DNA of 64,000 bases from Treponema sp. (GTDB taxonomy: Bacteria; Spirochaetota; Spirochaetia; Treponematales; Treponemataceae): NCBI GenBank assembly GCA_016293915.1, contig JAEDCY010000005.1, positions 1 to 64,000 on the forward strand, given 5' to 3'. Below, piece after piece: positions 1 through 7,083 of this stretch. How positions within the stretch are numbered: position 1 is the stretch's first letter; each line of letters starts with the position of its first letter. The notes beneath the pieces are model-generated. The model saw only the letters and a list, made by a program, of their open reading frames with translations. It was not told the DNA's origin and made no database searches. The position numbers and the translations under genes are program-made.

Positions 1-489
1 CACATAGTCACCCACCTGATTTTCGGCCTTCCCGGCGAGACCGAAGATGACATGCAGAACTCCGTCCGTTTCGTGATAAACAGTCATGCAGCGACGGTGC
101 TTGCGGTCCCTAAGCCTGTCGAAGGGGACGAAAGTTCCAGTCATTCTGAACTTGTAAAAGTCCGTCATCCTGAACTTGATTCAGAATCTAATAATATAGC
201 TCCCGACCTTCGTCGGGATGACAGGTGGGGCCTCAAAATCACCTCCCTCTACGTCCTCAAAAACACTTGCCTCTCGCAAATGTACGAAGCCGGCCAATAC
301 CAGCCTCTAACCAAAGAGCAGTACTTCGACCTGCTCAAAAAAGCCCTGCCACTCATCCCCGAAAACTGCGTAGTCCACCGCCTCACCGGCGATCCGCCAA
401 AAAGCCTGCTGCTCGCGCCGAACTGGACAACAGATAAGAAAAGAGTCCTAAATGAATTGATGAGAATTATTTCTGATATTCATCCATAA
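1..489 (+). CDS. Radical SAM protein, YhcC/TIGR01212 family (3' part only)
   Basis: Open from the first base, so only the C-terminal 162 residues are visible. HLIFGLPGET followed by D-M matches the post-barrel motif of the YhcC/TIGR01212 radical SAM family. LYVLKNTCLSQMYEAGQY, then VVHRLTGDPPKSLLLAPNW and the terminal K-VLNEL, match the family C-terminus. The iron-sulfur CxxxCxxC motif lies upstream of the window. The family is a predicted S-adenosylmethionine radical enzyme, sometimes linked to tRNA or heme chemistry, with no settled reaction. About 40 residues between FVINSHAA and GLKITSLYVLKNT have no counterpart in the family as I remember it; they are encoded by a repeat insertion that keeps the frame. 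The 3' end overlaps the convergent Rpn gene by 23 bp. Confidence 0.85.
   Translation, partial: HIVTHLIFGLPGETEDDMQNSVRFVINSHAATVLAVPKPVEGDESSSHSELVKVRHPELDSESNNIAPDLRRDDRWGLKITSLYVLKNTCLSQMYEAGQYQPLTKEQYFDLLKKALPLIPENCVVHRLTGDPPKSLLLAPNWTTDKKRVLNELMRIISDIHP
105..222. repeat. Composite hairpin repeat inserted in frame in the radical SAM gene
   Basis: Positions 164-222 form a double hairpin that begins GTCAT and ends ATGAC. The first stem is around TGAACTTGATTCA; the second is CCCGAC-CTTC-GTCGGG. The same 59-60 bp architecture recurs at 61711-61770, where it is intergenic. Upstream, 105-129 is a further GTCCC...GGGAC hairpin, and 139-150 repeats the GTCATTCTGAAC start. No stop codon arises in the reading frame of the host gene. 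Confidence 0.75.
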
Positions 490-1369
490 GTTTTTTTAGA
501 TATTCACGGTCTTGGATTGCTTTATTCATTTCTTCTGTTTTACCAGCGGCAAGGAGTTTTGTAAGTATTGTGCTTATTTTGTTAATAGCTGTTTTTTCGC
601 CTTCCTGGCGACCTTCGTTTCGTATTCTCTGAGTAACTTCACACATTTTTATCCTCCTTTGCGGCTCAATAGTTTGAGCTCTTAATTCATCTTCAATTTC
701 TTTATAACTATTATCATTTGACATTGCATAAAACAAATCTAAGATTTCAATTGCATGATCAAGATCTTTTTGGGTTCCTTGGTATTTTGTTCCAAGTCGC
801 TTTGCTTTTAGATACAATGCAACTTCTTTAAAATCACTTTGAAAGCCATTTATATCGTTATCACTAAGCCATGCCAGATTAAACACATTAATTTTATAAT
901 CGCTTACAAAGTGTTCAATTTCGGAAGGAATAGTAATAATATCTTTCAAAGACAGATTTTTATTCCATTTCTGTTTAGTTCCAAAATAAAGAACCAGAGT
1001 AATTATAGGATAGTATGTTTTTTCTCTTTCATCAAGTTTTTTTCTTTTTCTCTTTGGTGGAAGTTGACTTCTATAAGCAGCACCATCATATCCAATAATT
1101 CTCAATGGCATTTCACGTTCTGGTTCAGTTTGATTTTCTATGCCTAAGAAAGCAATTCGAATCTGCCCATTCTGCCAGTGTTTTGCAACATCTCGTTCTT
1201 GAGTTCGAACTTTTCTGTTCCAGTTCTTGTAATATGAGAAAGGTTGTGCATCTGTAAGAGAGTCCTCTGTAATAATTCGCTTTCCCTTAAAGAGTAATAC
1301 ATTTACAATATCAGCAAATATATCATTATAAGATTCAAGCGTCTTTTCTATGATATCTTTAGATTTCAT
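467..1369 (-). CDS. Rpn-family recombination-promoting nuclease / putative transposase
   Basis: 300 residues, usual length for the Rpn (transposase_31-like, PD-(D/E)XK) family. The N-terminal NDIFADIVNVLLFKG, the nuclease core IAFLGIENQTEPEREMPLR followed by IGYDGAAY, and the C-terminal RIRNEGRQEGEKTAINKI are family hallmarks; the E of IENQ with the preceding acidic residues would form the catalytic centre. Members of this family act as DNA endonucleases that raise RecA-independent recombination in E. coli and are often multi-copy in treponemes. The ATG at 1369 has no Shine-Dalgarno sequence but lies 7 nt after a good -10 box. The 3' end overlaps the radical SAM gene tail-to-tail. It stands alone, with no terminal inverted repeats seen around it. 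Confidence 0.85.
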   Translation of the reverse strand: MKSKDIIEKTLESYNDIFADIVNVLLFKGKRIITEDSLTDAQPFSYYKNWNRKVRTQERDVAKHWQNGQIRIAFLGIENQTEPEREMPLRIIGYDGAAYRSQLPPKRKRKKLDEREKTYYPIITLVLYFGTKQKWNKNLSLKDIITIPSEIEHFVSDYKINVFNLAWLSDNDINGFQSDFKEVALYLKAKRLGTKYQGTQKDLDHAIEILDLFYAMSNDNSYKEIEDELRAQTIEPQRRIKMCEVTQRIRNEGRQEGEKTAINKISTILTKLLAAGKTEEMNKAIQDREYLKKLMDEYQK

Positions 1370-1376
1370 TGAGTAA

Positions 1377-1405
1377 ATTATACATTAATAAAGTATAGTG
1401 GTCAA
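1377..1405 (-). promoter_or_regulatory. Promoter of the rpn gene, probably leaderless
   Basis: On the minus strand, TTGACC (1405-1400) and TATAAT (1382-1377) are 17 nt apart. The start codon follows 7 nt after the -10 box, so transcription should begin at or next to the ATG. Confidence 0.6.
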
Positions 1406-1451
1406 GTTAAATGAACTGTTGGAAAAATAAGTAGTATGTATAGTTATTAAT

Positions 1452-1790
1452 TTACTTCTTTTCTGCTAATGCATGAATCATTGTTGAAAGGGTTTTTATT
1501 TCATCATCAGAAAGCTTAGATAAGTCTTCAAGGAGAAATCTGTATGGTTGATATGAAATATAATCATGAGGAATAATCTTTTCATCTTTTCCTGTAACAA
1601 GGTATTCGACTGATACATTTAACGCCTTGGCAATACGCACTGCAATATCTGCGGGTGGCATAGTATGTCTAGCACTTAAATAGCAGTCAATTGTAGGTTT
1701 TGGAATACCCGTTTTTGAAGCAAGTTCTTTTACAGTTATATCCTGATAGTTTAATTCATCTCTTAGATTATTTTTGAAAGTTCCTTCCAT
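1452..1790 (-). CDS. XRE-family helix-turn-helix regulator
   Basis: About 112 residues from the chosen start. Residues 17-70 hold a Cro/CI-type helix-turn-helix (TVKELASKTGIPKPTIDCYL, then AVRIAKALNVSVEYLVTG); the C-terminal 40 residues (LSKLSDDEIKTLSTMIHAL) resemble the tails of short XRE repressors. The reading frame extends upstream to 1847, but the start at 1790 (MEGTFKNNLRDELNYQD) lines up with the N-terminus of the paralogue at 57660-57980 (MGFKENLREEMDFQD). It is transcribed away from the glycan operon and shares with it a region containing three AATGA-N4-TCATT palindromes. Inference: an autoregulator that also controls the glycan genes. Confidence 0.85.
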   Translation of the reverse strand: MEGTFKNNLRDELNYQDITVKELASKTGIPKPTIDCYLSARHTMPPADIAVRIAKALNVSVEYLVTGKDEKIIPHDYISYQPYRFLLEDLSKLSDDEIKTLSTMIHALAEKK

Positions 1791-1803
1791 AACTATGAAT
1801 AAT

Positions 1804-1905
1804 AATGACATTTCATTATCGTTTAATTGACAGTAATGAGAAATCATTGTATTATTCTAAATAAGTAGATGTCATTATTTGCTTTAAAATAAATGAAATA
1901 TCATT
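1804..1905. promoter_or_regulatory. Three AATGA-N4-TCATT palindromes between XRE gene and glycan operon
   Basis: Perfect 5-4-5 palindromes lie at 1804-1817, 1835-1848 and 1892-1905, with N4 being CATT, GAAA and AATA. A degenerate fourth copy may be at 1863-1876. Since the arms are identical and the spacers differ, these look like binding sites of a dimeric repressor, most simply the XRE protein encoded next to them. Confidence 0.6.
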
Positions 1906-1922
1906 TTATCGGAGTTTCTAAG

Positions 1923-2318
1923 TTGATTAACTATGCCATTCTCTGCGGTTCAGCACCAGAAGATTACCGACAGAAAAAACTTAATAAATTATCTGATTCT
2001 CTTATAAATAATGATAAATGGCATGTTGCTACTTTTCCAAATGGTATTGATGAATTTATGCTTGAGTATGCCTTAAACAATATTATTGATGGAAAGTCAG
2101 GTAATTGTGCAAAGAGTATTTTCTTATATTTTTGCACAGAATCTCTGTTGTCAGATGCAGATACAAATATATGGCTTTGTAAAAATGAAATCAGAAAAGA
2201 TATACTCCAGTTTTATGTGAATCTTGCAGAAATGTGTGATGTAGATTTTCAGATAGTTTATGACAGCGATAGAGAGTTTGTAAGAGAAGAAAAACTTGGA
2301 TATGAGAGGGTACTCTAA
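1923..2318 (+). CDS. Hypothetical protein at the head of the glycan operon
   Basis: Not recognised. About 131 residues from the TTG at 1923, chosen because GGAG (1911-1914) precedes it by 8 nt and INYAILCGSAPEDYRQ then starts directly with a predicted beta-strand; an in-frame ATG at 1893 has no ribosome-binding site and lies in an operator palindrome. The protein is soluble, with no signal peptide or membrane segment. It alternates short hydrophobic strands (YAILCGSAP, KSIFLYFCTESLLSD, DFQIVYDSD) with charged helices, suggesting a small alpha/beta fold. Its stop codon overlaps the next start (TAATG), so it is translationally coupled to the first glycosyltransferase and probably belongs functionally to the glycan cluster. 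Confidence 0.65.
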   Translation: MINYAILCGSAPEDYRQKKLNKLSDSLINNDKWHVATFPNGIDEFMLEYALNNIIDGKSGNCAKSIFLYFCTESLLSDADTNIWLCKNEIRKDILQFYVNLAEMCDVDFQIVYDSDREFVREEKLGYERVL

Positions 2319-3166
2319 TGAAGCTAACAGCTAGCGTCGTTCTATTCAATACTCCTAGAAGTCAGATTGAATTACTTTTTAAGTCTGTATTTGACGCAAA
2401 ATGTGTGGAAACTTTTTATATAATTGATAACTCTCCAAATGATAAATGGCGTGTGCTAGAAACGGAATATGCAAATATAGCGAATAGTGCTGGAACAAAA
2501 ATCCGTTATATCCATAACCAGAATTTGGGGTATGGCGCGAGTCACAATCTTGCAATGCAGGAAGCAATTGAAGATGGTTCCGTTTATCATGTTGTGCTTA
2601 ATCCAGATATTTATTTTGAACAGCAAGTTTTGTCAAAACTGCTTGACTTTATGGATGAAAATCCTGATGCTGCTTATGTTCTTCCTCGTGTTGAATATCC
2701 TGATGGAGAACTGCAATATCTGTGTAAGCTTTTGCCGACACCAGCAGATTTGATTTTCCGCCGCTTCCTTCCAAAGAAGTGGGGAAAAAAACGAAACGAC
2801 CGCTACTGCTTGAAAATGACTGACTACAACAAGGTGATGAATCCGCCATGTCTTTCAGGATGCTTCATGTTCATGCGGCTTTCAATTTTACAGGAAAACA
2901 ATATTTTTTTTGACGACGGATATTTTATGTACTGCGAGGATTTTGACTTGATTCGCCGTCTTCACCGTGTTGCAAAGACCCTGTATTTTCCTGGCGTTAC
3001 GATTGTGCATGATCATGCGAAGGAGAGTTACAAAAACAGGAATATGCTTATAGCCCATATACAGAGTGCTATTCGTTATTTTAATAAATTTGGGTGGATA
3101 TTTGATCATGAGAGAAGAGTGATGAATAAAGGAATTTTGGGAGAGTTAGGTAATGTTCCATACTAA
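2318..3166 (+). CDS. Glycosyltransferase family 2 (rhamnosyltransferase-like)
   Basis: 282 residues. The N-terminus LTASVVLFNTPRSQIELL and the later YIIDNSPND fit the GT-A nucleotide-sugar fold of GT2; HVVLNPDIYFE is the usual NPD variant of the DXD metal-binding motif. SGCFMFMRLSIL followed by FFDDGYFMYCEDFDLIRRL is the acceptor and base region (ED motif) of WbbL-like rhamnosyltransferases. No membrane segments, so it should act at the cytoplasmic membrane face on a lipid-linked glycan. Starts in a TAATG overlap and runs 14 bp into the flippase gene. The sugar transferred cannot be told from sequence. A truncated copy of the same type of 5' end recurs at 12008. Confidence 0.88.
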   Translation: MKLTASVVLFNTPRSQIELLFKSVFDAKCVETFYIIDNSPNDKWRVLETEYANIANSAGTKIRYIHNQNLGYGASHNLAMQEAIEDGSVYHVVLNPDIYFEQQVLSKLLDFMDENPDAAYVLPRVEYPDGELQYLCKLLPTPADLIFRRFLPKKWGKKRNDRYCLKMTDYNKVMNPPCLSGCFMFMRLSILQENNIFFDDGYFMYCEDFDLIRRLHRVAKTLYFPGVTIVHDHAKESYKNRNMLIAHIQSAIRYFNKFGWIFDHERRVMNKGILGELGNVPY

Positions 3167-4592
3167 TTCCCTCAAAAAAAACGGTGTTTTTAATGCAATA
3201 AAAACATTAATGAGTGTTCTTTTTCCTCTTATAACTTTTCCTTATGCTTCCAGAATTCTTGGACCAAGTGGAATAGGGAAGGTAAATTTTGCATCTAGTA
3301 TTGTTAGCTATTTTCTTATGCTTGCAATGCTTGGAATTTCAAATTATGGGATTCGAGAAGCTGGAAGATATCGTAATGATAAAGAAAAACTTTCAAAGTT
3401 CGTAAAAGAAATTTTATCTATAAATTTAATATCTAGTGTAATCGCATATACATTCCTTTTTGCTTCCATATATTTGGTACCCGCTTTTTTTGAATACAGA
3501 AAACTTATAATAATAAGTTCAGCTTCGATTTTATTTACAGTCGTTGGTGTAGAATGGCTATTTTATGCAATGGAAGATTTAGTTTCTGTTTCAATAAGAA
3601 GTTTTATATTCCAGATATTAAGCCTTGTGCTTCTTTTTGTTTTTGTAAGAACTAGTGAAGACTACATAAATTATGCACTTATAGGCGTTGTATCTTCGGT
3701 TGGCTCAAATATTTTATCTTTTATTTTTGCAAGTCGGTATGTAGATTTTAAATCAAAAAACAAAATTGAGTTAAAGCAACACCTCAAACCAATCTTTGTG
3801 TTTTTTATGATGTCCGTAGCAGCAACTGTAAATTCTTCGATTGATATTACAATGCTCGGATTTATTTCAGGAGCAGATGAAGTCGGGTATTATTCAGCTG
3901 CACTGAAAGTTGTCAGATTAGTTGCTGCTGTGGTAGCTTCTTTTACGGTAATACTTCCAAGACTATCTTATTATGCTTCTGCTGGTGAAAATGAGAATTT
4001 TAAAATTCTTTCTACCAAAACACTGGATGCAAATATGCTACTTGCAATTCCAGCTTGCATTGGAATGATGTCACTTTCAAAAAACATAATTTATGTTTTA
4101 AGCGGAACTCAATATGAAAATTCAATTAGAGTTCTCCATATTTTATCTTTTACAGTTTTTCTTTTAACAATAAGTAATCTATGTGGAGCTCACATGTTGC
4201 TTGCATTAGGAAAAGAAAAAGTAACATTTTATGCGGTTTTAATTGGTATCTTTTTTAATATTGCTACAAATCTTATTTTGATAAAAAGATACGGAGCATA
4301 TGGAGCTGGAATAGCAACTTTAGCAAGTGAATTCACAGTTTCTGTTATAGAATTTTTTTGTGTGAAGAAATACTTCATCTGTAAAGATATTCTGAAAAAT
4401 CTATTCCAAACAGTTTGCTCAGCATTGATTATGGCTTTGATTGTGTTTGCCATAATAAAAACTGATTTCCCAATTATAACAAGTCTTGTTCTGTCAATTT
4501 TTGCAGGAGCATTTTCATATTTTATTGTACTTTTGATTCTTAGAAATGAACTTTTATATGAGTTTGTCAGAAGAATGAGGTGGAGCAAATAG
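3153..4592 (+). CDS. Polysaccharide flippase (Wzx-like, MOP superfamily)
   Basis: 479 residues with about 12-14 hydrophobic segments throughout. LITFPYASRILGPSGIGKVNFASSI near the N-terminus and GISNYGIREAG are signatures of the oligosaccharide flippase (PST/RfbX) family. It should flip undecaprenyl-linked repeat units to the outer face of the cytoplasmic membrane, pairing with the Wzy-like protein at 8842. The start at 3153 overlaps the preceding gene, consistent with coupling. Confidence 0.9.
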   Translation: MFHTNSLKKNGVFNAIKTLMSVLFPLITFPYASRILGPSGIGKVNFASSIVSYFLMLAMLGISNYGIREAGRYRNDKEKLSKFVKEILSINLISSVIAYTFLFASIYLVPAFFEYRKLIIISSASILFTVVGVEWLFYAMEDLVSVSIRSFIFQILSLVLLFVFVRTSEDYINYALIGVVSSVGSNILSFIFASRYVDFKSKNKIELKQHLKPIFVFFMMSVAATVNSSIDITMLGFISGADEVGYYSAALKVVRLVAAVVASFTVILPRLSYYASAGENENFKILSTKTLDANMLLAIPACIGMMSLSKNIIYVLSGTQYENSIRVLHILSFTVFLLTISNLCGAHMLLALGKEKVTFYAVLIGIFFNIATNLILIKRYGAYGAGIATLASEFTVSVIEFFCVKKYFICKDILKNLFQTVCSALIMALIVFAIIKTDFPIITSLVLSIFAGAFSYFIVLLILRNELLYEFVRRMRWSK

Positions 4593-4593
4593 A

Positions 4594-4710
4594 ATGCCAG
4601 AAAGAAAATTTGTAATATTGCGAATTATTAGAAAAATACTAGGTCCTGAAAACAACATTTTGCTTTCTGACGGAACAGTGCGTCCCATTGTCAGGGGGAT
4701 TTCACAATGA
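4594..4710 (+). CDS. 38-residue small ORF in the glycan operon
   Basis: ATG at 4594, just after the flippase stop, to a TGA at 4708-4710 that overlaps the next ATG (ATGA). Translation begins MPERKFVILRIIRKILGPEN and ends with RPIVRGISQ; the peptide is basic and partly hydrophobic. The AGGTGG at 4578-4583 could be its ribosome-binding site. It fills the only gap in an otherwise overlapping operon. It may be a genuine small protein, a coupling leader for the epimerase, or the 5' remnant of a lost gene. Not recognised. Confidence 0.4.
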   Translation: MPERKFVILRIIRKILGPENNILLSDGTVRPIVRGISQ

Positions 4711-5546
4711 AAATTCTTGTTACTGGTGCAAACGGATATTTAGGACAAGGTGTAACTAAAGTTCTTTGTGATAAAGGCGAACAGGTTATTGCAACAGGGC
4801 ATTCTTCAGAGTTTATAGATTCTCGTGCAGAAATCAAAAACTGTGATTTATTTTCAATTGAAAATCCGTTCGACTATTTTGGAAAACTTGATGTGGTTCT
4901 TCATCTTGCCTGGAAGGATGGCTTTAAGCATGCCTCTCTTACTCATATAAATGATTTATCAAAGCATTATTTATTTTTGACTAAGCTAATTGATTCAGGA
5001 ATAAAACAGGTTTGTGTTGTTGGAAGTATGCATGAAATTGGTTTTTGGGAGGGCAGTATAAACGAAAGTACACCTTGCAATCCTTTGTCTTTGTATGGAA
5101 TCGCAAAAAATGCCTTGAGACAAAGCATCGAGATTCAGAAAAAAACATCTGATTTTGTGTTCCAGTGGATTCGTGGTTATTACATAGTTGGTAATGCGGA
5201 ACGTGGCTGTTCAATTTTTTCAAAAATAACTCAAGCAGCAAAAGAAGGAAAATCGACATTCCCTTTTACCCTTGGCTTAAATCAGTTTGATTTTATCGAT
5301 TATGAAAAAATGTGTCATCAGATTGCGGCAGTTGTAAGACAGAATAAAGTTAGCGGAATTATAAATTGTTGTTCAGGCAGACCCGAGAAACTTGCAGATA
5401 GAGTAGAACGCTATATTAAAGAAAATAATTACCGCATCAAGCTTGAATATGGTGCTTTTCCAGACAGACCTTATGATTCAAAAGCTGTTTGGGGCGATGA
5501 TAAGAAAATCAGGGAAATTTTGGCTCTGGAAGGAGAAGGGCTTTAA
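4707..5546 (+). CDS. NAD(P)-dependent sugar epimerase/dehydratase (extended SDR)
   Basis: 279 residues. VTGANGYLGQG at the N-terminus is the Rossmann GxxGxxG motif; VVLHLAW and SLYGIAKNALRQ (YxxxK) are the extended short-chain dehydrogenase active-site features, with VVGSMHE supplying the usual Ser. It should modify a nucleotide-activated sugar (epimerisation, reduction or dehydration) in the cytoplasm for the glycan being built here; the exact sugar is not determinable. It starts in an ATGA overlap and ends in a TAATG overlap, so it is embedded in the operon. Confidence 0.85.
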   Translation: MKILVTGANGYLGQGVTKVLCDKGEQVIATGHSSEFIDSRAEIKNCDLFSIENPFDYFGKLDVVLHLAWKDGFKHASLTHINDLSKHYLFLTKLIDSGIKQVCVVGSMHEIGFWEGSINESTPCNPLSLYGIAKNALRQSIEIQKKTSDFVFQWIRGYYIVGNAERGCSIFSKITQAAKEGKSTFPFTLGLNQFDFIDYEKMCHQIAAVVRQNKVSGIINCCSGRPEKLADRVERYIKENNYRIKLEYGAFPDRPYDSKAVWGDDKKIREILALEGEGL

Positions 5547-6142
5547 TGCTTTTTTTTAGTTTTCTTCGCTTGTTAAAAAATATTATTCTACGCCGTCGTG
5601 AATATCTTCCGTCATTCAAAAAGAGATTTGCTTCGTTTGGTGAAGGAAGCGTGATTCATTATCCGTCGCTGATTACAGGGCATGAAAATATCTCTATCGG
5701 CAAAAATACAACGATTTTGGCTAATTCCAGAATTCAAATTTATAACGCCCTTACGGGCAGGGAAGCCAAAATAGCAATTGGCAGCAATTGCTATTTATGC
5801 TTCCACCTTACAATTCTTGCAGGTGGAAGCATAAATATTGGCGATGATGTTCTTATTGCATCAAACGTGCTTATAACAAGTGAGAATCATGGAATGAATC
5901 CCGAAAGTAAAATTCCATATATGAATCAACCATTGGAATGCAAGGATGTTTCAATCGGTGAAGGTTCCTGGATAGGAGAGAAGGTTTCTGTTATGCCGGG
6001 GGTGAACATAGGCAAAAAGTGTGTGATTGGAACAAATGCTGTTGTCACAAAGTCAATTCCAGATTATTCAATGGCGCTAGGGATTCCTGCAAGAGTCATA
6101 AAAAAGTGGAATTTTGAAAAGCATGAATGGGAGAAAGTGTGA
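5546..6142 (+). CDS. Hexapeptide-repeat acyltransferase (sugar O-acetyltransferase type)
   Basis: 198 residues. From about residue 45 the protein runs in imperfect hexapeptide steps (ISIGKNTTI, AIGSNCYLCFHLTILAGGSINIGDDVLIASNVLITSENHG, VSIGEGSWIGEKVSVMPGVNIGKKCVIGTNAVVTKSI), the left-handed beta-helix of the LbH/WcaF/NodL class, ending in the conserved GIPARVIKKW. The His in TSENHG is the likely catalytic base. It should acetylate a glycan sugar using acetyl-CoA. The N-terminal 30 residues are basic and partly hydrophobic and could contact the membrane. TAATG overlap with the epimerase and TGATG overlap with the next gene. Confidence 0.88.
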   Translation: MLFFSFLRLLKNIILRRREYLPSFKKRFASFGEGSVIHYPSLITGHENISIGKNTTILANSRIQIYNALTGREAKIAIGSNCYLCFHLTILAGGSINIGDDVLIASNVLITSENHGMNPESKIPYMNQPLECKDVSIGEGSWIGEKVSVMPGVNIGKKCVIGTNAVVTKSIPDYSMALGIPARVIKKWNFEKHEWEKV

Positions 6143-7083
6143 TGAAAAGAGAAATCTATGTGCTTCTAAAAGGCAGAATTGGGAATCAACTTTTTATTTA
6201 TTCTTTTGCGCATGACCTGCAGAAAAAACTTGGAGATGAAACTCAAATCATAATGGATGACAGTGAAGTTCTTTCGATGAATTGGGAAAATTCGTTGGAG
6301 TATTATGATTTACAGAATGTACGTTATGTCCATGATGGAAGTGTACGTAAATCAAAAGCATGGATTCTAAAATGGATTTTACTTCGGATTGCTTTGCGAT
6401 TTACAGCACATTCAGATTTTAACATAAAGATTTATAGAGAAAAAAGACTTCGACCATTATTGAATTTCTTTGGAATAATGCTCTGTGAAAACGGCTATAT
6501 GGATTTTCATTTTGGAAAAAAACATAAATATCTTTTGTGCGGATATTTTCAATCTAAGAAATACTTTGAGAGTGCAAATAATGAGTTGCGAGAAACTTTC
6601 TCTTTGAAAAATGAACTTAATTCATATCCAAATATTGATTTGCTGCGTAATTCAAATTCTGTATGTATTTCAGTAAAAGTTGAACATAATGTCGGAAGTT
6701 CGCTTTATGCAGTCTGCGGAAAAGAATATTGGAAAGAAGCAATAGATTACATTATTTCAAAAGTCCCGAATCCACTCTTTTTTGTCTGCTCAGATAATGT
6801 GGAATATGTAAAAGAAAATCTTATTGACTGCTCAAAGTTCAAGGTTGTGTTTCAAGATAAATCAATTCCAGTTCATATAACTCTCGCTGCTATGGGACAG
6901 TGTAAGCATTTTATTATCGGAAATACAAGCTATGGCTGGTGGGCACAGTACCTTTCTGATAATCCAGAAAAAATTACAGTAGCACCAAATCAGTGGATGC
7001 TGGTGGATATGCCATTGGATATTTATGAAGACAACTGGCACCTGATTGATGTAAAAAAATATTTGGGAGATAAAGCATTATGA
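6142..7083 (+). CDS. GT11 family glycosyltransferase (alpha-1,2-fucosyltransferase-like)
   Basis: 313 residues from the ATG at 6142, which overlaps the previous stop (TGATG) and follows GGGAG at 6130-6134; a further ATG at 6127 is less likely. KGRIGNQLFIYSFAHDLQ is the GT11 N-terminal motif (family consensus GGLGNQMFQYA). FIIGNTSYGWWAQYL and the C-terminal APNQW...NWHLI match the C-terminal GDP-fucose motifs. The central HxRxGDY motif is not preserved: the matching strand reads SVKVEHNVGSS (about residues 177-187), so activity or donor may differ. The family adds alpha-1,2-fucose to terminal galactose. It directly precedes a GT6 gene whose known acceptor is that product. Confidence 0.82.
   Translation: MKREIYVLLKGRIGNQLFIYSFAHDLQKKLGDETQIIMDDSEVLSMNWENSLEYYDLQNVRYVHDGSVRKSKAWILKWILLRIALRFTAHSDFNIKIYREKRLRPLLNFFGIMLCENGYMDFHFGKKHKYLLCGYFQSKKYFESANNELRETFSLKNELNSYPNIDLLRNSNSVCISVKVEHNVGSSLYAVCGKEYWKEAIDYIISKVPNPLFFVCSDNVEYVKENLIDCSKFKVVFQDKSIPVHITLAAMGQCKHFIIGNTSYGWWAQYLSDNPEKITVAPNQWMLVDMPLDIYEDNWHLIDVKKYLGDKAL

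Noticed and set aside
467..1369. Rpn gene as a complete insertion sequence
   Set aside because: No terminal inverted repeats or target duplication seen around it; only the nuclease gene is present.
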